Source of the DNA: Sphingomonas sp. J315
GTDB lineage: Bacteria; Pseudomonadota; Alphaproteobacteria; Sphingomonadales; Sphingomonadaceae
Assembly (NCBI RefSeq): GCF_024666595.1
Contig: NZ_CP088296.1
Location: 2,408,501-2,472,500 of the forward strand
DNA: 64,000 bases
Reading direction: 5' to 3'
Part shown: positions 20,321-31,100 of the stretch, piece by piece
How the letters are laid out: each line of letters starts with the position of its first letter
Numbering within the stretch: the stretch's first letter is position 1
Translations under genes and position numbers: made by a program
The notes under the pieces: generated by a model
The model's database searches: none
What the model was told of the DNA's origin: nothing
What the model saw: only the letters and a program-made list of their open reading frames with translations

Positions 20321-23227
20321 CTATCGCGTTCCCGCCACCGGTGCGACGGCTTCCCAGCCTTTGGGTAGCACGATCATTGCCCAATCCTTGTCGCGCGCCA
20401 GATATTTGATCGCGAGTGCCTGAAGCTCCTCCGGCCCGGTGCGGCCATAGTCGCTTCCCAGCGTGTTGACCGCGGCCAGGCGGCGCGGGTCGAACGTCCC
20501 GCCCTCTGTCTGCTGCATCCAGAAGGGGTTGCCGCTCGACCGGCGCGCGACCATCTGGGCCGTCGGCACCAGTGCGCGGCGCAACTCGTCCAACTCGATC
20601 GGCTTGGCGACCAGGTCGGCAGCGATCTCTCGCGCCACGGTGAGGAACAGGTCGGTCTTGTCAGGGGGCAACAGGGTCAGCGCGATCACCCGCCCGCCGC
20701 CGGGCTGGCCGACCGGCCATTGGCTGATGACCGTGGGCGAGTAGCTCACCCCCTCGGTTGAACGGATTAGGTCGAGGATTCGGTCGCGCATCACCGCAGC
20801 GAGAATTTCGAGCTTGCGGCCTTCGGAAATATTGACCGCGCCGCCGCCCGCTTGCCACGCGATCACGGCAGCGGCCTGATCGGGTTCACCGGTATGGCGG
20901 AGGACCAGCGGGCTCTCAACATGGGCCGGAAAGCGCACGGCGGCCGAGACGATGGCCGATGCCCGACGTGGCTTCATCGCGCCAAAGGTCTGGCGCACCG
21001 CCTCGATCGCCTTGTCGACGTCGATGTCGCCGAACACCTGCACCTCGATCGGCCCGCTGGCGAGTAGCGGCTCCCACAGGGCACGGAAGTCCTTGGCGTT
21101 GAGCTTCTCGATCTCCGCGAGTTCGGGCATCCCCCAGCGCGGATCGCCGGCGTGGAGGAGATGATCCAGCATGTTGCCGATCACGGCATCGGGGGAGGCG
21201 TTGCGCGCGGCATAGCCGGAGATCGCGACCGCACGGGCACGGGCGACCGGCTTGGGATCCCAGCCCGGTACTTCGAGCTTCGTCGCGATCAGCCGCAGCT
21301 GATCGGTCAGGTCGGCGGGCGAGGTTTGCCCCGCGATGACGAAGGCGTCGTCGCCGACCCCGAACTGCATCGAAATGCGCCGGTCGCCGGTGATCTGGTC
21401 GATCTCCTCCTGGCCAAGTTTGCCGATGCCGCCTTCCAGCAGCGCGAGGTTGGCGGCCCAGGCAGGGGTCTGGCGGTTGGCAGGCAGCGCTTGCATGCCG
21501 CGCCCGAAGCGAACCGAGACATAGATGCGACCGACTTCGCCCGGATTCTGGAAGAACAGGCCGGTAACCCCATTGGAATAGCGAACCTGTTCGATCTTCG
21601 GATCGGGTACTGCCACCGCCCGCATCGCGACCTTGCCCGGCGTGCCGAGCCTGGGCAGCGACGCGAAGCTGACGTTGCGCAACGCCGCGCGGGTGCCGGC
21701 GAGGCCCGAAACATCGGCCTCAAGCGCGGCGGCGAGCTTGGTCTGGACATTGGCGTCGGGCGCGCGCGTGGTGATCAGCGCGCGGGTTGCGACACCCTGA
21801 AGCACCCGCCGGGTCGATGCCAGCACGCGCTCCGGCGTGAACATCCTTTGATTGATCGCGCCCTGGAAGATGCCGAAGCTCGCCTGTTCGCTGGTCGTCA
21901 CCTCGTTGATGTCGACTGCGGCGATCAGCGTGTCGGCGCGCTGCGACCCGGCGGTCACGCGCGCGGTCTCGATCGCGTTGCGCATCTCTGACGCGATCTC
22001 GTTCACCTCGCGGTCGATCTCGGCCTGGGTCGGTGCGGTGGCGAGCGCGTCGGCGACGACGCCGCGTACTTCCTTGAGTGCGGTCTCCCAATCCTCGCCG
22101 ACCGGAAGCACCTGGATCGTCGTCACGTTCACCGATCGCACGGCGTCCGACAGGTCGGCACCCGCGCCGATATAGCTCGACCCGGATCGCGCCCGCCGTT
22201 CGAGGCGGCGGTTGATGATCCGGACCGCGACAAAATCGACCCAGCGCTCCTGATTGAACTTCACCGTATCCTCGAACACGGTCCAGGGGCGCAGTACGGC
22301 GAGGGCGACGATGGGCGGCAGGGTCGGTTCGACCAAGGCAGCGCTTTTTGGGTGGGTGTCGCTCGGCTTGCCGAAATCGGGATTTGCGGGGTTGGGGCCG
22401 ACGCCCTTCCATGCCGCGAAATGCTTGACGATCTGCGCCTCGAACAGCGCGGGATCGAGGTCGCCGACGATCACCAATGTTGTGCGTTCCGGCCGGTACC
22501 AGCGCTGGTGAAAGGCGCGGACCGTGTCGGCGGTCGCTCCGGTCAACGTCTCCACCGTCCCGATGACGGGTCGATCGGCGAACCGCTGCCCCGCGAAGAA
22601 CAGGCGGCGCCGCAGATCGTCCAGCCGCTCTCCCGGCCCCAGCGACTCGCGCTGTTCCGCCAGTACCACCGGCCGCTCCTGTGTCAGCGACTGGGTGGTG
22701 ATGTTGGGTGCCGCCATCATGTCGGCAAGGATCATCATCGACTGGTCGAGGCTCGCCTCGTTCGCATTGGGAAGGTCGAGCTTGTAGGTGGTGGATACCG
22801 GCGTGGTGCTGGCGTTGCTGTCCGATCCGAAGGTGACACCCAGCCGCTGCCACACCCGTTTCGATTCGCCATCGGGGATCTTGGACGATCCGCGAAAGGA
22901 GAGGTGTTCGAGCAGATGGGCAAAGCCCTTCTCGCTCTCCTGCTCCATCAGCGATCCCACCGCCATGTGCAGCCGCACCGATACCTGGCCCGGGGGCACG
23001 CCATTCTTGCGCACCGCATAGCGCAGGCCGTTGGGGAGCGTCCCGAACCGCCATTCGGGGTCGTGCTCAATGTCGCTGCCCTTGTACAGCCAGGGCGTCT
23101 TGTCGACCGCGACAGGCGCGGCTGTGGCCTGGGGTGCCGGGGCGCTCGACTGGCCGAGCGCGGGCAGCGCGGCTGCGACGAAAAATAGGGGAAGGGCGAG
23201 CGGCCGGAGGCGCGAAAACAAAGCCAT
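20321..23227 (-). CDS. M16-family zinc metallopeptidase (pitrilysin/insulinase type), exported
   Basis: A 968-residue protease with a signal peptide ending near PALGQ. The inverse zinc motif HLLEH is at 104-108, followed by the second-half Glu in NANEASLDQ, so the first M16 domain is catalytic. A second inactive M16 half fills the C-terminal 450 residues, as in single-chain periplasmic members. Substrates are probably peptides in the periplasm. It is transcribed alone and divergent from the hydroxylase-like gene. Confidence 0.85.
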   Translation of the reverse strand: MALFSRLRPLALPLFFVAAALPALGQSSAPAPQATAAPVAVDKTPWLYKGSDIEHDPEWRFGTLPNGLRYAVRKNGVPPGQVSVRLHMAVGSLMEQESEKGFAHLLEHLSFRGSSKIPDGESKRVWQRLGVTFGSDSNASTTPVSTTYKLDLPNANEASLDQSMMILADMMAAPNITTQSLTQERPVVLAEQRESLGPGERLDDLRRRLFFAGQRFADRPVIGTVETLTGATADTVRAFHQRWYRPERTTLVIVGDLDPALFEAQIVKHFAAWKGVGPNPANPDFGKPSDTHPKSAALVEPTLPPIVALAVLRPWTVFEDTVKFNQERWVDFVAVRIINRRLERRARSGSSYIGAGADLSDAVRSVNVTTIQVLPVGEDWETALKEVRGVVADALATAPTQAEIDREVNEIASEMRNAIETARVTAGSQRADTLIAAVDINEVTTSEQASFGIFQGAINQRMFTPERVLASTRRVLQGVATRALITTRAPDANVQTKLAAALEADVSGLAGTRAALRNVSFASLPRLGTPGKVAMRAVAVPDPKIEQVRYSNGVTGLFFQNPGEVGRIYVSVRFGRGMQALPANRQTPAWAANLALLEGGIGKLGQEEIDQITGDRRISMQFGVGDDAFVIAGQTSPADLTDQLRLIATKLEVPGWDPKPVARARAVAISGYAARNASPDAVIGNMLDHLLHAGDPRWGMPELAEIEKLNAKDFRALWEPLLASGPIEVQVFGDIDVDKAIEAVRQTFGAMKPRRASAIVSAAVRFPAHVESPLVLRHTGEPDQAAAVIAWQAGGGAVNISEGRKLEILAAVMRDRILDLIRSTEGVSYSPTVISQWPVGQPGGGRVIALTLLPPDKTDLFLTVAREIAADLVAKPIELDELRRALVPTAQMVARRSSGNPFWMQQTEGGTFDPRRLAAVNTLGSDYGRTGPEELQALAIKYLARDKDWAMIVLPKGWEAVAPVAGTR

Positions 23228-23398
23228 CGTGCGGGAGCTTAGCTTGGATGCGCGCGCCGTGCCAGCCGGTGCCGCAACGGTCCGTCGCGCGCGACTTTGG
23301 CGCGGGTTCGGCCATGTTTTGGACCCAGTGTGCTCCTAGCCCCGCACCTGAAGCCGTGGCCGAGAATCGTGCCAGCGGCCGGTTGGGTGGGGCGTAGC

Positions 23399-24058
23399 GT
23401 GTTCGAGCGGACGATCGATCGGAACAGCGACGGCGCGACGGCTTTGTCCGCCGTAGTACCGCGTGACGTGTCGAATCGCGGACCCGCACATGCCCTTGCC
23501 GATCGGGTGATCGGCGGCTTCTCGCTGGTTCCGATCGCGCCGGTACTCGATGTGCGGGCATTCGGCTGGACACGCGAGTTGCGCGACAACTGGCGCGCGA
23601 TCCGGGACGAGGCGCGTGCCGCGACGCGCGCCTGCGACGCGCGCGCCGCCTTTATCCTGTGGCGGCGCGGCGACCGGGTCGAGGTCAATGCCGCGCGCTG
23701 CCCGGCGACCGCAGCAGCGATAGCGACGATCCCCGGTCTCGACAGCGCGAGCTTCGCGATTCTTCCGCCCGGCACCCATGTGCCTGCGCATCGCGGGGCG
23801 ACCCGGGGGCTCCTCACCTGCCATCTGGGCTTGATCATCCCGCGTGACGGCGATGCGCGGATGCGGGTTGGAGACCGCGTATTGCGCTGGGCTGAGGGTG
23901 AGACCTTGGTGTTCGACGACACCTATGACCATGAGGCGTGGAACGACACGGGCGGCACCCGCGTGGTGCTGCGCGTTCGCGTGCGGCGTCCGCTGCGCCA
24001 GCCCGGCCGGTGGATCGCCGACGCGCTACTGCGGCTACGGGCGGCGATGCGCCGCTGA
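23399..24058 (+). CDS. Aspartyl/asparaginyl beta-hydroxylase-like dioxygenase
   Basis: A cupin-fold Fe(II)/2-oxoglutarate oxygenase of about 219 residues. The metal/2-oxoglutarate parts are visible in the C-terminal half: HVPAHRGATRGLLTCHLGL, GETLVFDDTYDHEAWND (second His) and VVLRVRV with the Arg. Relatives include LpxO-type lipid A hydroxylases as well as protein hydroxylases, so the substrate is open. The start is uncertain: the frame is open to 23297, no ATG is in frame, and I take GTG 23399 as the first start giving a compact domain. Confidence 0.65.
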   Translation: MFERTIDRNSDGATALSAVVPRDVSNRGPAHALADRVIGGFSLVPIAPVLDVRAFGWTRELRDNWRAIRDEARAATRACDARAAFILWRRGDRVEVNAARCPATAAAIATIPGLDSASFAILPPGTHVPAHRGATRGLLTCHLGLIIPRDGDARMRVGDRVLRWAEGETLVFDDTYDHEAWNDTGGTRVVLRVRVRRPLRQPGRWIADALLRLRAAMRR

Positions 24059-24100
24059 GCGACGGGGGCACCGGCGGATGTGCCGACGCCCCCGCACGGT

Positions 24101-26704
24101 TCAGAACTTGGCGCGCACGCCGATCGAGAAGCGTCGTTCGGACAGCGCATAGCTGTTGAGCGCGATCGGCCCGGCGGCACTGTACTCGGTCGTCGCCGAA
24201 TCCTCGGGGATCAGGTTCTGCGCCTGGAGCGAGAGCGCGATCCCCTTCGCCAGGTCGATCCCGATCTGGGCGTCGAGCTGCGAGCGCGGGCCGACAAAGC
24301 TGGGGCGGCCTTCGGAAAATTCGAACACCGCCTCGTCGCGATAGTTATAGGCGATACGCGCCGAGAACGGCCCCTTTTCGTACAGGCCGACCAGATTGTA
24401 GCTGTGCTTCGACACTGCGACGAGCGGGAAGCCACCATTATCTTCCGAGTCCGAATAGGTATAGTTGGCGATCATGCCGAACCCGTCGAGCGGGGCGGGA
24501 AGGAAGTCGAAGAATTGCTGGATGCCGATCTCGAACCCCTTGATCCGCGCGCTGGCGAGGTTTTCGGGGCGGGAGAAGGTCAGTTCGCGCCCGGCCGGGT
24601 CGAGATTGGTGTCGATCCCGGTGGTCACGAAGCTGGCGATGAAGTTCGAAACGTCCTTGTAGAAGAACGCGCCGGAGATCAGCGAGCTCTTGCCGGTATA
24701 ATATTCGAAGCTGATATCGCCTTGGGTCGAGATCGGCGGTTCGAGCGCGGCATTGCCGCCGGTCACCGACAGGTTGGTCGCGTTGAAGAAGTTCGACGGC
24801 GCAAGGTCGGCGATCGACGCGCGCTGCATCGTCTGGGACCCCGAAATGCGGACGAGGAAGTTGTCGGTGACGTTGAACACCACATTCGCGCTGGGCAGGA
24901 CGTTGGTGTAGCTGCTTTCGTCGGTGACCAGCGTCGCCGTCGTCCCGACCGTGTTGAACGTATCCACCGACAATTGCGTCCGGGCGATGCGTAACCCGGC
25001 GTTGGCCGAGAAGGGGACGCCGCCAATCTCGCCCTTGCCTGCCACCATCAGATAGCCGGCCAGCGTTCGCTCGCTGAAGTCATAGTCGCGTTGGGCGTTG
25101 GGCAGCAGCGTCGAGCGGTCATTGGGATCGGGGTTGGGCTGTGCGGCCTGAGCCCGCGTGAAGACATAGTCATAGGTCGGTGCGGTGCTGAGGAAGCTGC
25201 GCGGGAAACTGCCCGGAATGTCGGGCAGGAACGATCCCATGCTGACCTGGCGCAGATAGGGTTCGATCTCCGCCCGGGTCGGAGTAACCTGGCTGCGATA
25301 GGCATTGGTCAGCGCGTGGAGATCGGTATAGCGCACCCCCGTCGAGATGGTGAAGCCGCTGTCGAATTCATAGGACAGGTCGAGCTTGCCGGTCCATTCC
25401 TCGAGCAGGCCGAGCAGGCGGTTGCTGCGCACGCCGTTGCTGGCCGGATTGTATGAGGAATAGACCGTCGGGTTCCAGGCCCCGAGGCTCAGGCTGGGGA
25501 TCGTCGTGTTGCGGAAATCGAACGCGCCGGGGACTGCTGCGGTCGCCTGTAGCGTGATGATCTGGATCGTCTGGTCGATCGTGCCCTTGCTGTAATAGCC
25601 ATCCGCCTCGATCGTCAGCCCGCCGCTCTCATATTTGCCGTTGAGGCCGTAAAGATAGCTTTCGGTCGGCTCGTTGCGGATCTGGCCCGCGGTGGTGACG
25701 GTGCCGTTGGCGTTGCCCGCGACGACCACGCCGTTCTCGACCACGCGGTTGGTGACCGGATTGCTGCCGGTGGGCAGGCGGAAAGCAAAAAAGTCCTGAA
25801 TGCGCCCGGTGGTGAGGCGTGAATAGAGCGCGTCGGCGGTCAGCACGAAATCCGGCGTAACCTCGACCTGCACCGCGCCGTTGAGGCCGATGCGCGAGCG
25901 GTCGACAACGAAATTCTCGTACTGCAGCAGTACGGGGGTCGGGATCACCCCTCCGCCGGTGCCGGTATAGGTGCGATTGAGGAAGTTGTTGCGCTCGAAC
26001 GCCTGGGTGGTCGAGGTGCGTTTCTGATACTCCGCCGCGAGCATCACGCCGACCTTGCCGTCGGCGAATTTGGTAGTGGCAAAGCCGGTGAGCACCGGTT
26101 CGAACGTCTCGCTGTTTTCCGAATAAACACCGGTCGCGCGCAGCGAGACGGTCGTGTTGCGGAAGTCGAGCGGCTTGGGGGTGACGAGGTTGACCGTGCC
26201 GCCAAGGCCGCCTTCGGCCTGGCTGGCGAGCGGCGATTTGCGTACCTCCAGCCGTCCGAACATGCTCGACGGGACCGAATCGAGGCCCGACGAGCGACCG
26301 AGCTGGTCATTCTCCGGTGGCGACAGCCGCGCCGACCAGCCGAGGAGCGTGCGACCGTCGACCTCGACTCGTACCTGTTGCAGGCCGCGCACCGACACCG
26401 ACTGACCCTCGCCGAACACGCGGGTGATCTGGACGCCGGTTACGCGCTGAAGCGCTTCGGCCACGTTGGCGTCGGGCAGCTTGCCGACATCCTCGGCGGT
26501 GATCACGTCGAGCACCTGATCGGCCTCGCGCTTGATGTCGGCCGCGCGTTCCAGCGAGGCGCGGATGCCGGTGACAACGATCTCGTCGGAATCCGTTTCC
26601 GACTGCGGTGCTGCGTCCTGGGCGATGGCGGGCGTGCCGCATGTAAGCGCGGTTGCGAGTGCGCCGATGGCGATCCCCGTTTTGACGGATGTTCTGATGT
26701 CCAT
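24101..26704 (-). CDS. TonB-dependent outer-membrane receptor (Caulobacter/Xanthomonas-type)
   Basis: An 867-residue receptor for energy-dependent uptake of a large nutrient. Signal peptide (TSVKTGIAIGALATALTCG...IAQ), TonB box DEIVVTG, then a plug domain starting IRASLERAADIKREA, the mark of the large receptor group that Caulobacter and sphingomonads use for carbohydrates and related nutrients. The beta-barrel ends in Phe (RFSIGVRAKF). ATG 26704 has GGGGAGG upstream; the longer frame is leader. A LacI gene lies directly upstream on the same strand and a palindromic operator candidate lies between them, so regulation by LacI is likely. Confidence 0.9.
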   Translation of the reverse strand: MDIRTSVKTGIAIGALATALTCGTPAIAQDAAPQSETDSDEIVVTGIRASLERAADIKREADQVLDVITAEDVGKLPDANVAEALQRVTGVQITRVFGEGQSVSVRGLQQVRVEVDGRTLLGWSARLSPPENDQLGRSSGLDSVPSSMFGRLEVRKSPLASQAEGGLGGTVNLVTPKPLDFRNTTVSLRATGVYSENSETFEPVLTGFATTKFADGKVGVMLAAEYQKRTSTTQAFERNNFLNRTYTGTGGGVIPTPVLLQYENFVVDRSRIGLNGAVQVEVTPDFVLTADALYSRLTTGRIQDFFAFRLPTGSNPVTNRVVENGVVVAGNANGTVTTAGQIRNEPTESYLYGLNGKYESGGLTIEADGYYSKGTIDQTIQIITLQATAAVPGAFDFRNTTIPSLSLGAWNPTVYSSYNPASNGVRSNRLLGLLEEWTGKLDLSYEFDSGFTISTGVRYTDLHALTNAYRSQVTPTRAEIEPYLRQVSMGSFLPDIPGSFPRSFLSTAPTYDYVFTRAQAAQPNPDPNDRSTLLPNAQRDYDFSERTLAGYLMVAGKGEIGGVPFSANAGLRIARTQLSVDTFNTVGTTATLVTDESSYTNVLPSANVVFNVTDNFLVRISGSQTMQRASIADLAPSNFFNATNLSVTGGNAALEPPISTQGDISFEYYTGKSSLISGAFFYKDVSNFIASFVTTGIDTNLDPAGRELTFSRPENLASARIKGFEIGIQQFFDFLPAPLDGFGMIANYTYSDSEDNGGFPLVAVSKHSYNLVGLYEKGPFSARIAYNYRDEAVFEFSEGRPSFVGPRSQLDAQIGIDLAKGIALSLQAQNLIPEDSATTEYSAAGPIALNSYALSERRFSIGVRAKF

Positions 26705-26801
26705 GTTTTTCCTCCCCTGTATCCGCGCGGCACGGGGTGGGGAAGGCGCGCCTCTCGCCCTGCATCCCCGTCCCGGCCTACGCCCGATCGACCCGGGTTT
26801 A

Positions 26802-26813
26802 GACACCGGTGTC
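26802..26813. promoter_or_regulatory. Candidate LacI operator upstream of the TonB receptor
   Basis: GACACCGGTGTC is a perfect 12-bp palindrome centred on CG, as LacI-family sites usually are. It lies about 98 bp upstream of the receptor's ATG and 60 bp downstream of the lacI-type gene. Confidence 0.5.
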
Positions 26814-26872
26814 AACCGAGTTGTGTTACAAGTCGGGAGGGGAGTCAACCGAGATGTCGGACAACTCGACGA

Positions 26873-27884
26873 TCAGCGTCTCGGCGCGGGGCCTGTGCTG
26901 GCGCGGGGGATAAGCCGGGTATCGAAGGTCAACCGGTCACGCGGCGTCTTTGAATCGAGCAGCAGGTCGGCGGCGCTGCGGGCCAGTTCGTGCACCGGCT
27001 GGCGAACGGTGGTGAGCGGCGGCCAGACGGCGGCCGCGAGATCCGAATCGTCGAACCCGGCAATCGACAATTGTTCGGGGACGGCGATGCCCCGCTCATG
27101 TGCGATCGCGAGCACGCCGGCGGCCATGTCGTCATTGCCCGCGAAGATTGCGGTCGGCGGCGTCGGGAGTTCAAGCAACGCCCGCGCGGCGCGGCGGCCC
27201 GATTCTGATGCTGTAATCGCCAGGTACGACAAGATCGGGGTTGAACGCCACGCCGTGCGCGTCGAGCGCCGAGCGATAGCCTTTTAGACGCTCGACCGAC
27301 GAGATATGCGCGTCCGGCCCCTTGATGAAGGCGATGGCGCGATGGCCATGGCCGAGCAGATGCGCGGTCGCCTCACGCGCGGCGCTGGCGTCGTCGATCG
27401 TCACCGACCGCCCGACATCGCGGCGCAGCCCCGGCTCGATCCGCACATAGGGCAGCCCGCGCCGGTCGAGTTCGTCGAGCAAGGCTTCGCTTTCGGTCAC
27501 TGGCGGGGATAGGATCAGTCCGTCGAGATGCGTCTCGTCCACCAGAGCGCAGACATCGGCGACCAGCCCCGGCGCGGCGCTGTCGACTGGCTGGGTCAGC
27601 AGCCGATAACCATGTTCGGCGCACCCCTCCTGCGCGCCGGCAAGGAGGTGATAGACATAATAGGGGCTGGGGTTGTCGTAGAGCAGCCCGACCTGAAATG
27701 ACTTGCGGCCGGCGAGCGTGCGTGCGGCGAGGCTGGGGCGGAAATTGAGTTCGGCGACGACTTGCTCGACGCGGCGGCGGGTTTCCTCGCTGACGTTCTT
27801 TTCGTTGTTCAGCACGCGCGAGACGGTCTTGAACGACACGCCCGCGAGCTTCGAAACTTCCTTGATCGTGGGCCGTCGCGCCAT
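26873..27884 (-). CDS. LacI-family transcriptional regulator, with frameshift
   Basis: A 336-residue regulator after correction. The N-terminal helix-turn-helix and hinge are intact (TIKEVSKLAGVSFKTVSRVLN, then LAARTLAGRKS). The sugar-binding domain breaks into another frame at about 27206. Removing one T there (A on the coding strand) restores GDYSIESGRRAARALL and the rest (AIFAGNDDMAAGVL, SIAGFDDSDLA). This break is not in a homopolymer. It probably controls the TonB receptor downstream and perhaps the divergent phosphatase-fold gene. A natural inactivation cannot be excluded. Confidence 0.75.
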
Positions 27885-27912
27885 TTGCCTCCCCTGACGG
27901 GTCAGGCATAGG

Positions 27913-27926
27913 TGACAGCGTTGGCA
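27913..27926. promoter_or_regulatory. Possible second LacI-type operator
   Basis: TGACAGCGTTGGCA is an imperfect palindrome (TG.CA.CG.TG.CA) with a central CG, in the 65-bp gap between lacI and the divergent endonuclease/phosphatase gene. It could serve autoregulation. Evidence is resemblance only. Confidence 0.3.
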
Positions 27927-27949
27927 ACAGGCAAGAGTGGAGTTGAGTC

Positions 27950-28791
27950 ATGGATCGCCGGACTATGCTGGGGGAGTGGCGGCAACGGCGATCGTGGCGC
28001 TGCCCGCCCGCGCGGCGCGACCGGCGACGGGACTGCGGGTGATGGCGTTCAATGTCCGCCTGCCGCGCGCCGAGGATGGGGTGAACCGGTGGGAGGCGCG
28101 CGGCGACCTGTTCGTCGAGACGATCCGGCGCACCGATCCCGACATCATCGGTACGCAGGAATTGTGGAAGATCCAGGGCGACTATGTGCTGGAGACGCTG
28201 CCCGGCTATTCCTGGTTCGGGATCGATCGGCGCGGTGGGCATGGCGACGAGCATATGGGGGTGTTCTTTCGCCGCGACCGGATGAAGGTGATCGAACTGG
28301 GCAATTTCTGGTTGTCGGATATGCCGAGCGTGCCGGGGAGCATCAGCTGGGGGCATCCCTATCCGCGGATGGCGACATGGGGGTTGTTCGAGACCAGGGC
28401 AGGCAAGCGCTTCTGGCTGATCAACACGCATTTTCCGTATCGGGCCGAGGATGAGGCGGCGCGAAGCAAATGTGCGGCCGCGATTGCGGAGTGGGTGGCG
28501 CAGCGGCCTGCCGGGGATGTGGTGGTGCTGACCGGGGACTTCAACACCGGGCCGGAGAGCGAGAGCCATCGTATCCTGTCCACCCATCTGGCCGATGCCT
28601 GGACCGCGGCGCCGAAGCGGAAGGGGCCGGAGGGGACGTTCCATGGCTTCAGCGGAACGCCGGGGAAGCGGATCGACTGGGTGATGTCCCGCGGCCTGAC
28701 GCCGGTGGCGGTCGAGACCGTCGATTTCGGGCGGGGCGGGCGGTTTCCGTCGGATCACTTTCCGGTGGTTGCCGACTATCGCTGGCCCTGA
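27950..28791 (+). CDS. Exported endonuclease/exonuclease/phosphatase-fold hydrolase, frame slip in signal peptide
   Basis: Metal-dependent phosphodiesterase or phosphatase of the DNase I fold: motifs MAFNVR, GTQE, NTHFPY, TGDFN and SDHFPVVADY are all present, so the site is complete. The open frame starts without a proper leader. Adding one G to the five-G run at 27970-27974 joins ATG 27950 (MDRRTMLGGVAATAIVALPARAA), a good Arg-Arg signal peptide preceded by GGAG, and gives 280 residues. The nucleic acid, lipid or sugar-phosphate substrate is unknown. Its place beside a LacI-TonB locus suggests nutrient scavenging. Confidence 0.75.
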
Positions 28792-28800
28792 AAATAAAGA

Positions 28801-28825
28801 CCCCGCCCGGACGCGCCGGGCGGGG
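28801..28825 (-). terminator. Rho-independent terminator of hppA
   Basis: CCCCGCCCGG and CCGGGCGGGG form a perfect 10-bp stem with the loop ACGCG. On the minus strand the hairpin is followed by a T-rich tract (TCTTTATTTTC), the correct orientation for hppA. Confidence 0.8.
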
Positions 28826-28843
28826 CCATGAAGGTCGTTTCGA

Positions 28844-30940
28844 TCAGCCCGCCGCGAGCGCCGCGAGCAGCAGCAGCGCGACGATGTTGGTGATCTTGAT
28901 CATCGGATTGACCGCAGGGCCAGCCGTGTCCTTGTAGGGATCGCCGACCGTGTCGCCGGTGACCGCCGCCTGATGCGCCGGGCTGCCCTTGCCGCCATAG
29001 GCACCGAGTTCGATCACCTTCTTGGCATTGTCCCACGCGCCGCCGCCGCTGGTCATCGAGATCGCGACGAACAGGCCGGAGACGATCACGCCGATCAGCA
29101 ATGCGCCGAGCGCGGCGAAGCCATTGGCCTGACCGGCGACTGCGGTGATCGCGAAATAGACGACGATCGGCGCGAGCACCGGGAGCAGCGAAGGCACGAT
29201 CATCTCGCGGATCGCGCCCGCCGTCACCAGACCCACGGTGCGTGCATAGTTGGGACGCACGCTGCGGTCGGCGATGCCGGGGTTCTCCTTGAACTGCGCG
29301 CGGATATCGAGCGCCACCGCCTGCGCCGTGCGGCCGACGGCGGTCATCGCCATGCCGCCGAACATGTAGGGCAGCAACGCGCCGAGCAGCAGCCCGACGA
29401 TGACATAGGGGTTGGACAGCGAGAAGTTCACCGCGACATCGGCGAAGAACTCACCCAGATCGACGGTGTAGGTGGCGAACAGCACGAGCGCCGCGAGGCC
29501 GGCCGAACCGATCGCATACCCCTTGGTCACCGCCTTGGTCGTGTTGCCCACCGCGTCGAGCGCATCGGTGCGTTCGCGCACTTCCTTGTCGAGGCCCGCC
29601 ATCTCCGCAATGCCGCCGGCATTGTCGGTCACCGGACCATAAGCGTCGAGTGCGACGACCATGCCAGCCAGCGCCAGCATCGACGTGGCGGCAAAGGCGA
29701 TGCCCATCAGGCCGGCGATCTGGAAGCTGGCGATGATGCCGACAACGATGACCAACGTCGGCAGCGCGGTCGATTCCATCGACACGGCCAGCCCCTGAAT
29801 GACGTTGGTGCCATGGCCCGAATCCGATGCCTTGGCGATCGACTTGACCGGGCGATAGTTGGTGCCGGTGTAATATTCGGTGATCCACACCAGCAGCCCG
29901 GTGACGCCGAGGCCGACCATCATCGACCAGAAGAGGTCCATGCCGGTGAAGCCGAGCCCGCCGCCGACCTGGGTGTCCATGCCGCCCAGCGTCTGCGCGG
30001 TGACATAATAGATCGCCGGAATCGAGAGGACGGCCGTGGCGAAGAAGCCCTTGTAGAGCGCACCCATGATGTTGGTGCCCGAGCCGAGCCGGACGGCATA
30101 GGTGCCGATGATCGAGGTGATGATGCAGATGCCACCCACCGCGAGCGGCAGCGCCATCAGCGCGAGCAGCGACGCATTGTCGATGCCGGTGACGAGCAAC
30201 GCGGTCAGCACCATCGTCGCGCCGATCGTGACGACATAGGTTTCGAACAGATCGGCGGCCATGCCGGCGCAGTCGCCGACATTGTCGCCGACGTTATCGG
30301 CGATGACGCCGGGGTTGCGGTCGTCATCCTCGTCGAAGCCGAGTTCGTTCTTGCCGACCATGTCGGCGCCGACGTCGGCCGCCTTGGTGAAGATGCCGCC
30401 GCCGAGGCGGGCGAAGATCGAGATCAGCGACGCGCCGAACGCCAGTGCGACGAGTGCGTCGACGACATGGCGATCCTGCGGCGCGTAGCCGGCGGGGCCG
30501 GTGAGGTACCAGAAGAAGACCGAGATCGCGAGCAAGGCGAGACCCGCCACCAGCATGCCGGTGATCGCGCCGGCGCGGAATGCGACGGTAAGGCCTGACT
30601 GGAGCGAGGTGCGTGCTGCTTCGGCGGTGCGGACATTGGCGCGGACCGAGATGTTCATCCCGATAAAGCCGGTGACGCCCGACAGCACCGCGCCGAGCAG
30701 GAAGCCGATTGCCGAGGTGAGACCGAGGAAATAGCCGACCAGCGCCGCGACGATCACGCCGACGACCGCGATCGCGGTATATTGCTTGGCAAGATAGGCC
30801 TGCGCGCCTTCCTGAATGGCGGCGGCGATTTCCTGCATCCGGGCATTGCCGGCCGAATAGGCGAGCACCTGGTAGCTCGTGAAAATGCCATAGAGCACGG
30901 CGAGTAAGCCGCACCCGATGGCGATCGTGACAACCGTCAT
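28844..30940 (-). CDS. hppA: Proton-translocating membrane pyrophosphatase, K+-independent
   Basis: Couples pyrophosphate hydrolysis to proton pumping across the inner membrane. The 698-residue protein has about 16 hydrophobic segments and the substrate loop [21 protein letters not shown] followed by [10 protein letters not shown]. In [17 protein letters not shown], the Lys and Thr mark the K+-independent subfamily (Ala in the K+-dependent type). ATG 30940 has AAGGA seven bases upstream. The gene is preceded by an unusual 11-bp repeat array and by thiL, a common neighbour of hppA in alphaproteobacteria. Confidence 0.93.
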   Translation of the reverse strand: MTVVTIAIGCGLLAVLYGIFTSYQVLAYSAGNARMQEIAAAIQEGAQAYLAKQYTAIAVVGVIVAALVGYFLGLTSAIGFLLGAVLSGVTGFIGMNISVRANVRTAEAARTSLQSGLTVAFRAGAITGMLVAGLALLAISVFFWYLTGPAGYAPQDRHVVDALVALAFGASLISIFARLGGGIFTKAADVGADMVGKNELGFDEDDDRNPGVIADNVGDNVGDCAGMAADLFETYVVTIGATMVLTALLVTGIDNASLLALMALPLAVGGICIITSIIGTYAVRLGSGTNIMGALYKGFFATAVLSIPAIYYVTAQTLGGMDTQVGGGLGFTGMDLFWSMMVGLGVTGLLVWITEYYTGTNYRPVKSIAKASDSGHGTNVIQGLAVSMESTALPTLVIVVGIIASFQIAGLMGIAFAATSMLALAGMVVALDAYGPVTDNAGGIAEMAGLDKEVRERTDALDAVGNTTKAVTKGYAIGSAGLAALVLFATYTVDLGEFFADVAVNFSLSNPYVIVGLLLGALLPYMFGGMAMTAVGRTAQAVALDIRAQFKENPGIADRSVRPNYARTVGLVTAGAIREMIVPSLLPVLAPIVVYFAITAVAGQANGFAALGALLIGVIVSGLFVAISMTSGGGAWDNAKKVIELGAYGGKGSPAHQAAVTGDTVGDPYKDTAGPAVNPMIKITNIVALLLLAALAAG

Positions 30941-31100
30941 CTGGTATCCTTCCCCTGTGAATCCCGCAGGTCGCCCAGGTCTTGATGCCCGGTACAACGC
31001 GCGTCGGGGCGGAGCGTAGAGAGGGGCGGGGGGCTGTCAAGCCGCGTGGATCGGTGAGGCGTCCGACGATCCTGACGAAAATGGGGGGTGTCCCGCGCGG

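Noticed and set aside
28973..30598. A 541-residue plus-strand ORF opposite hppA
   Set aside because: Antisense shadow of the pyrophosphatase with His/Arg/Asp-rich composition and no family features.
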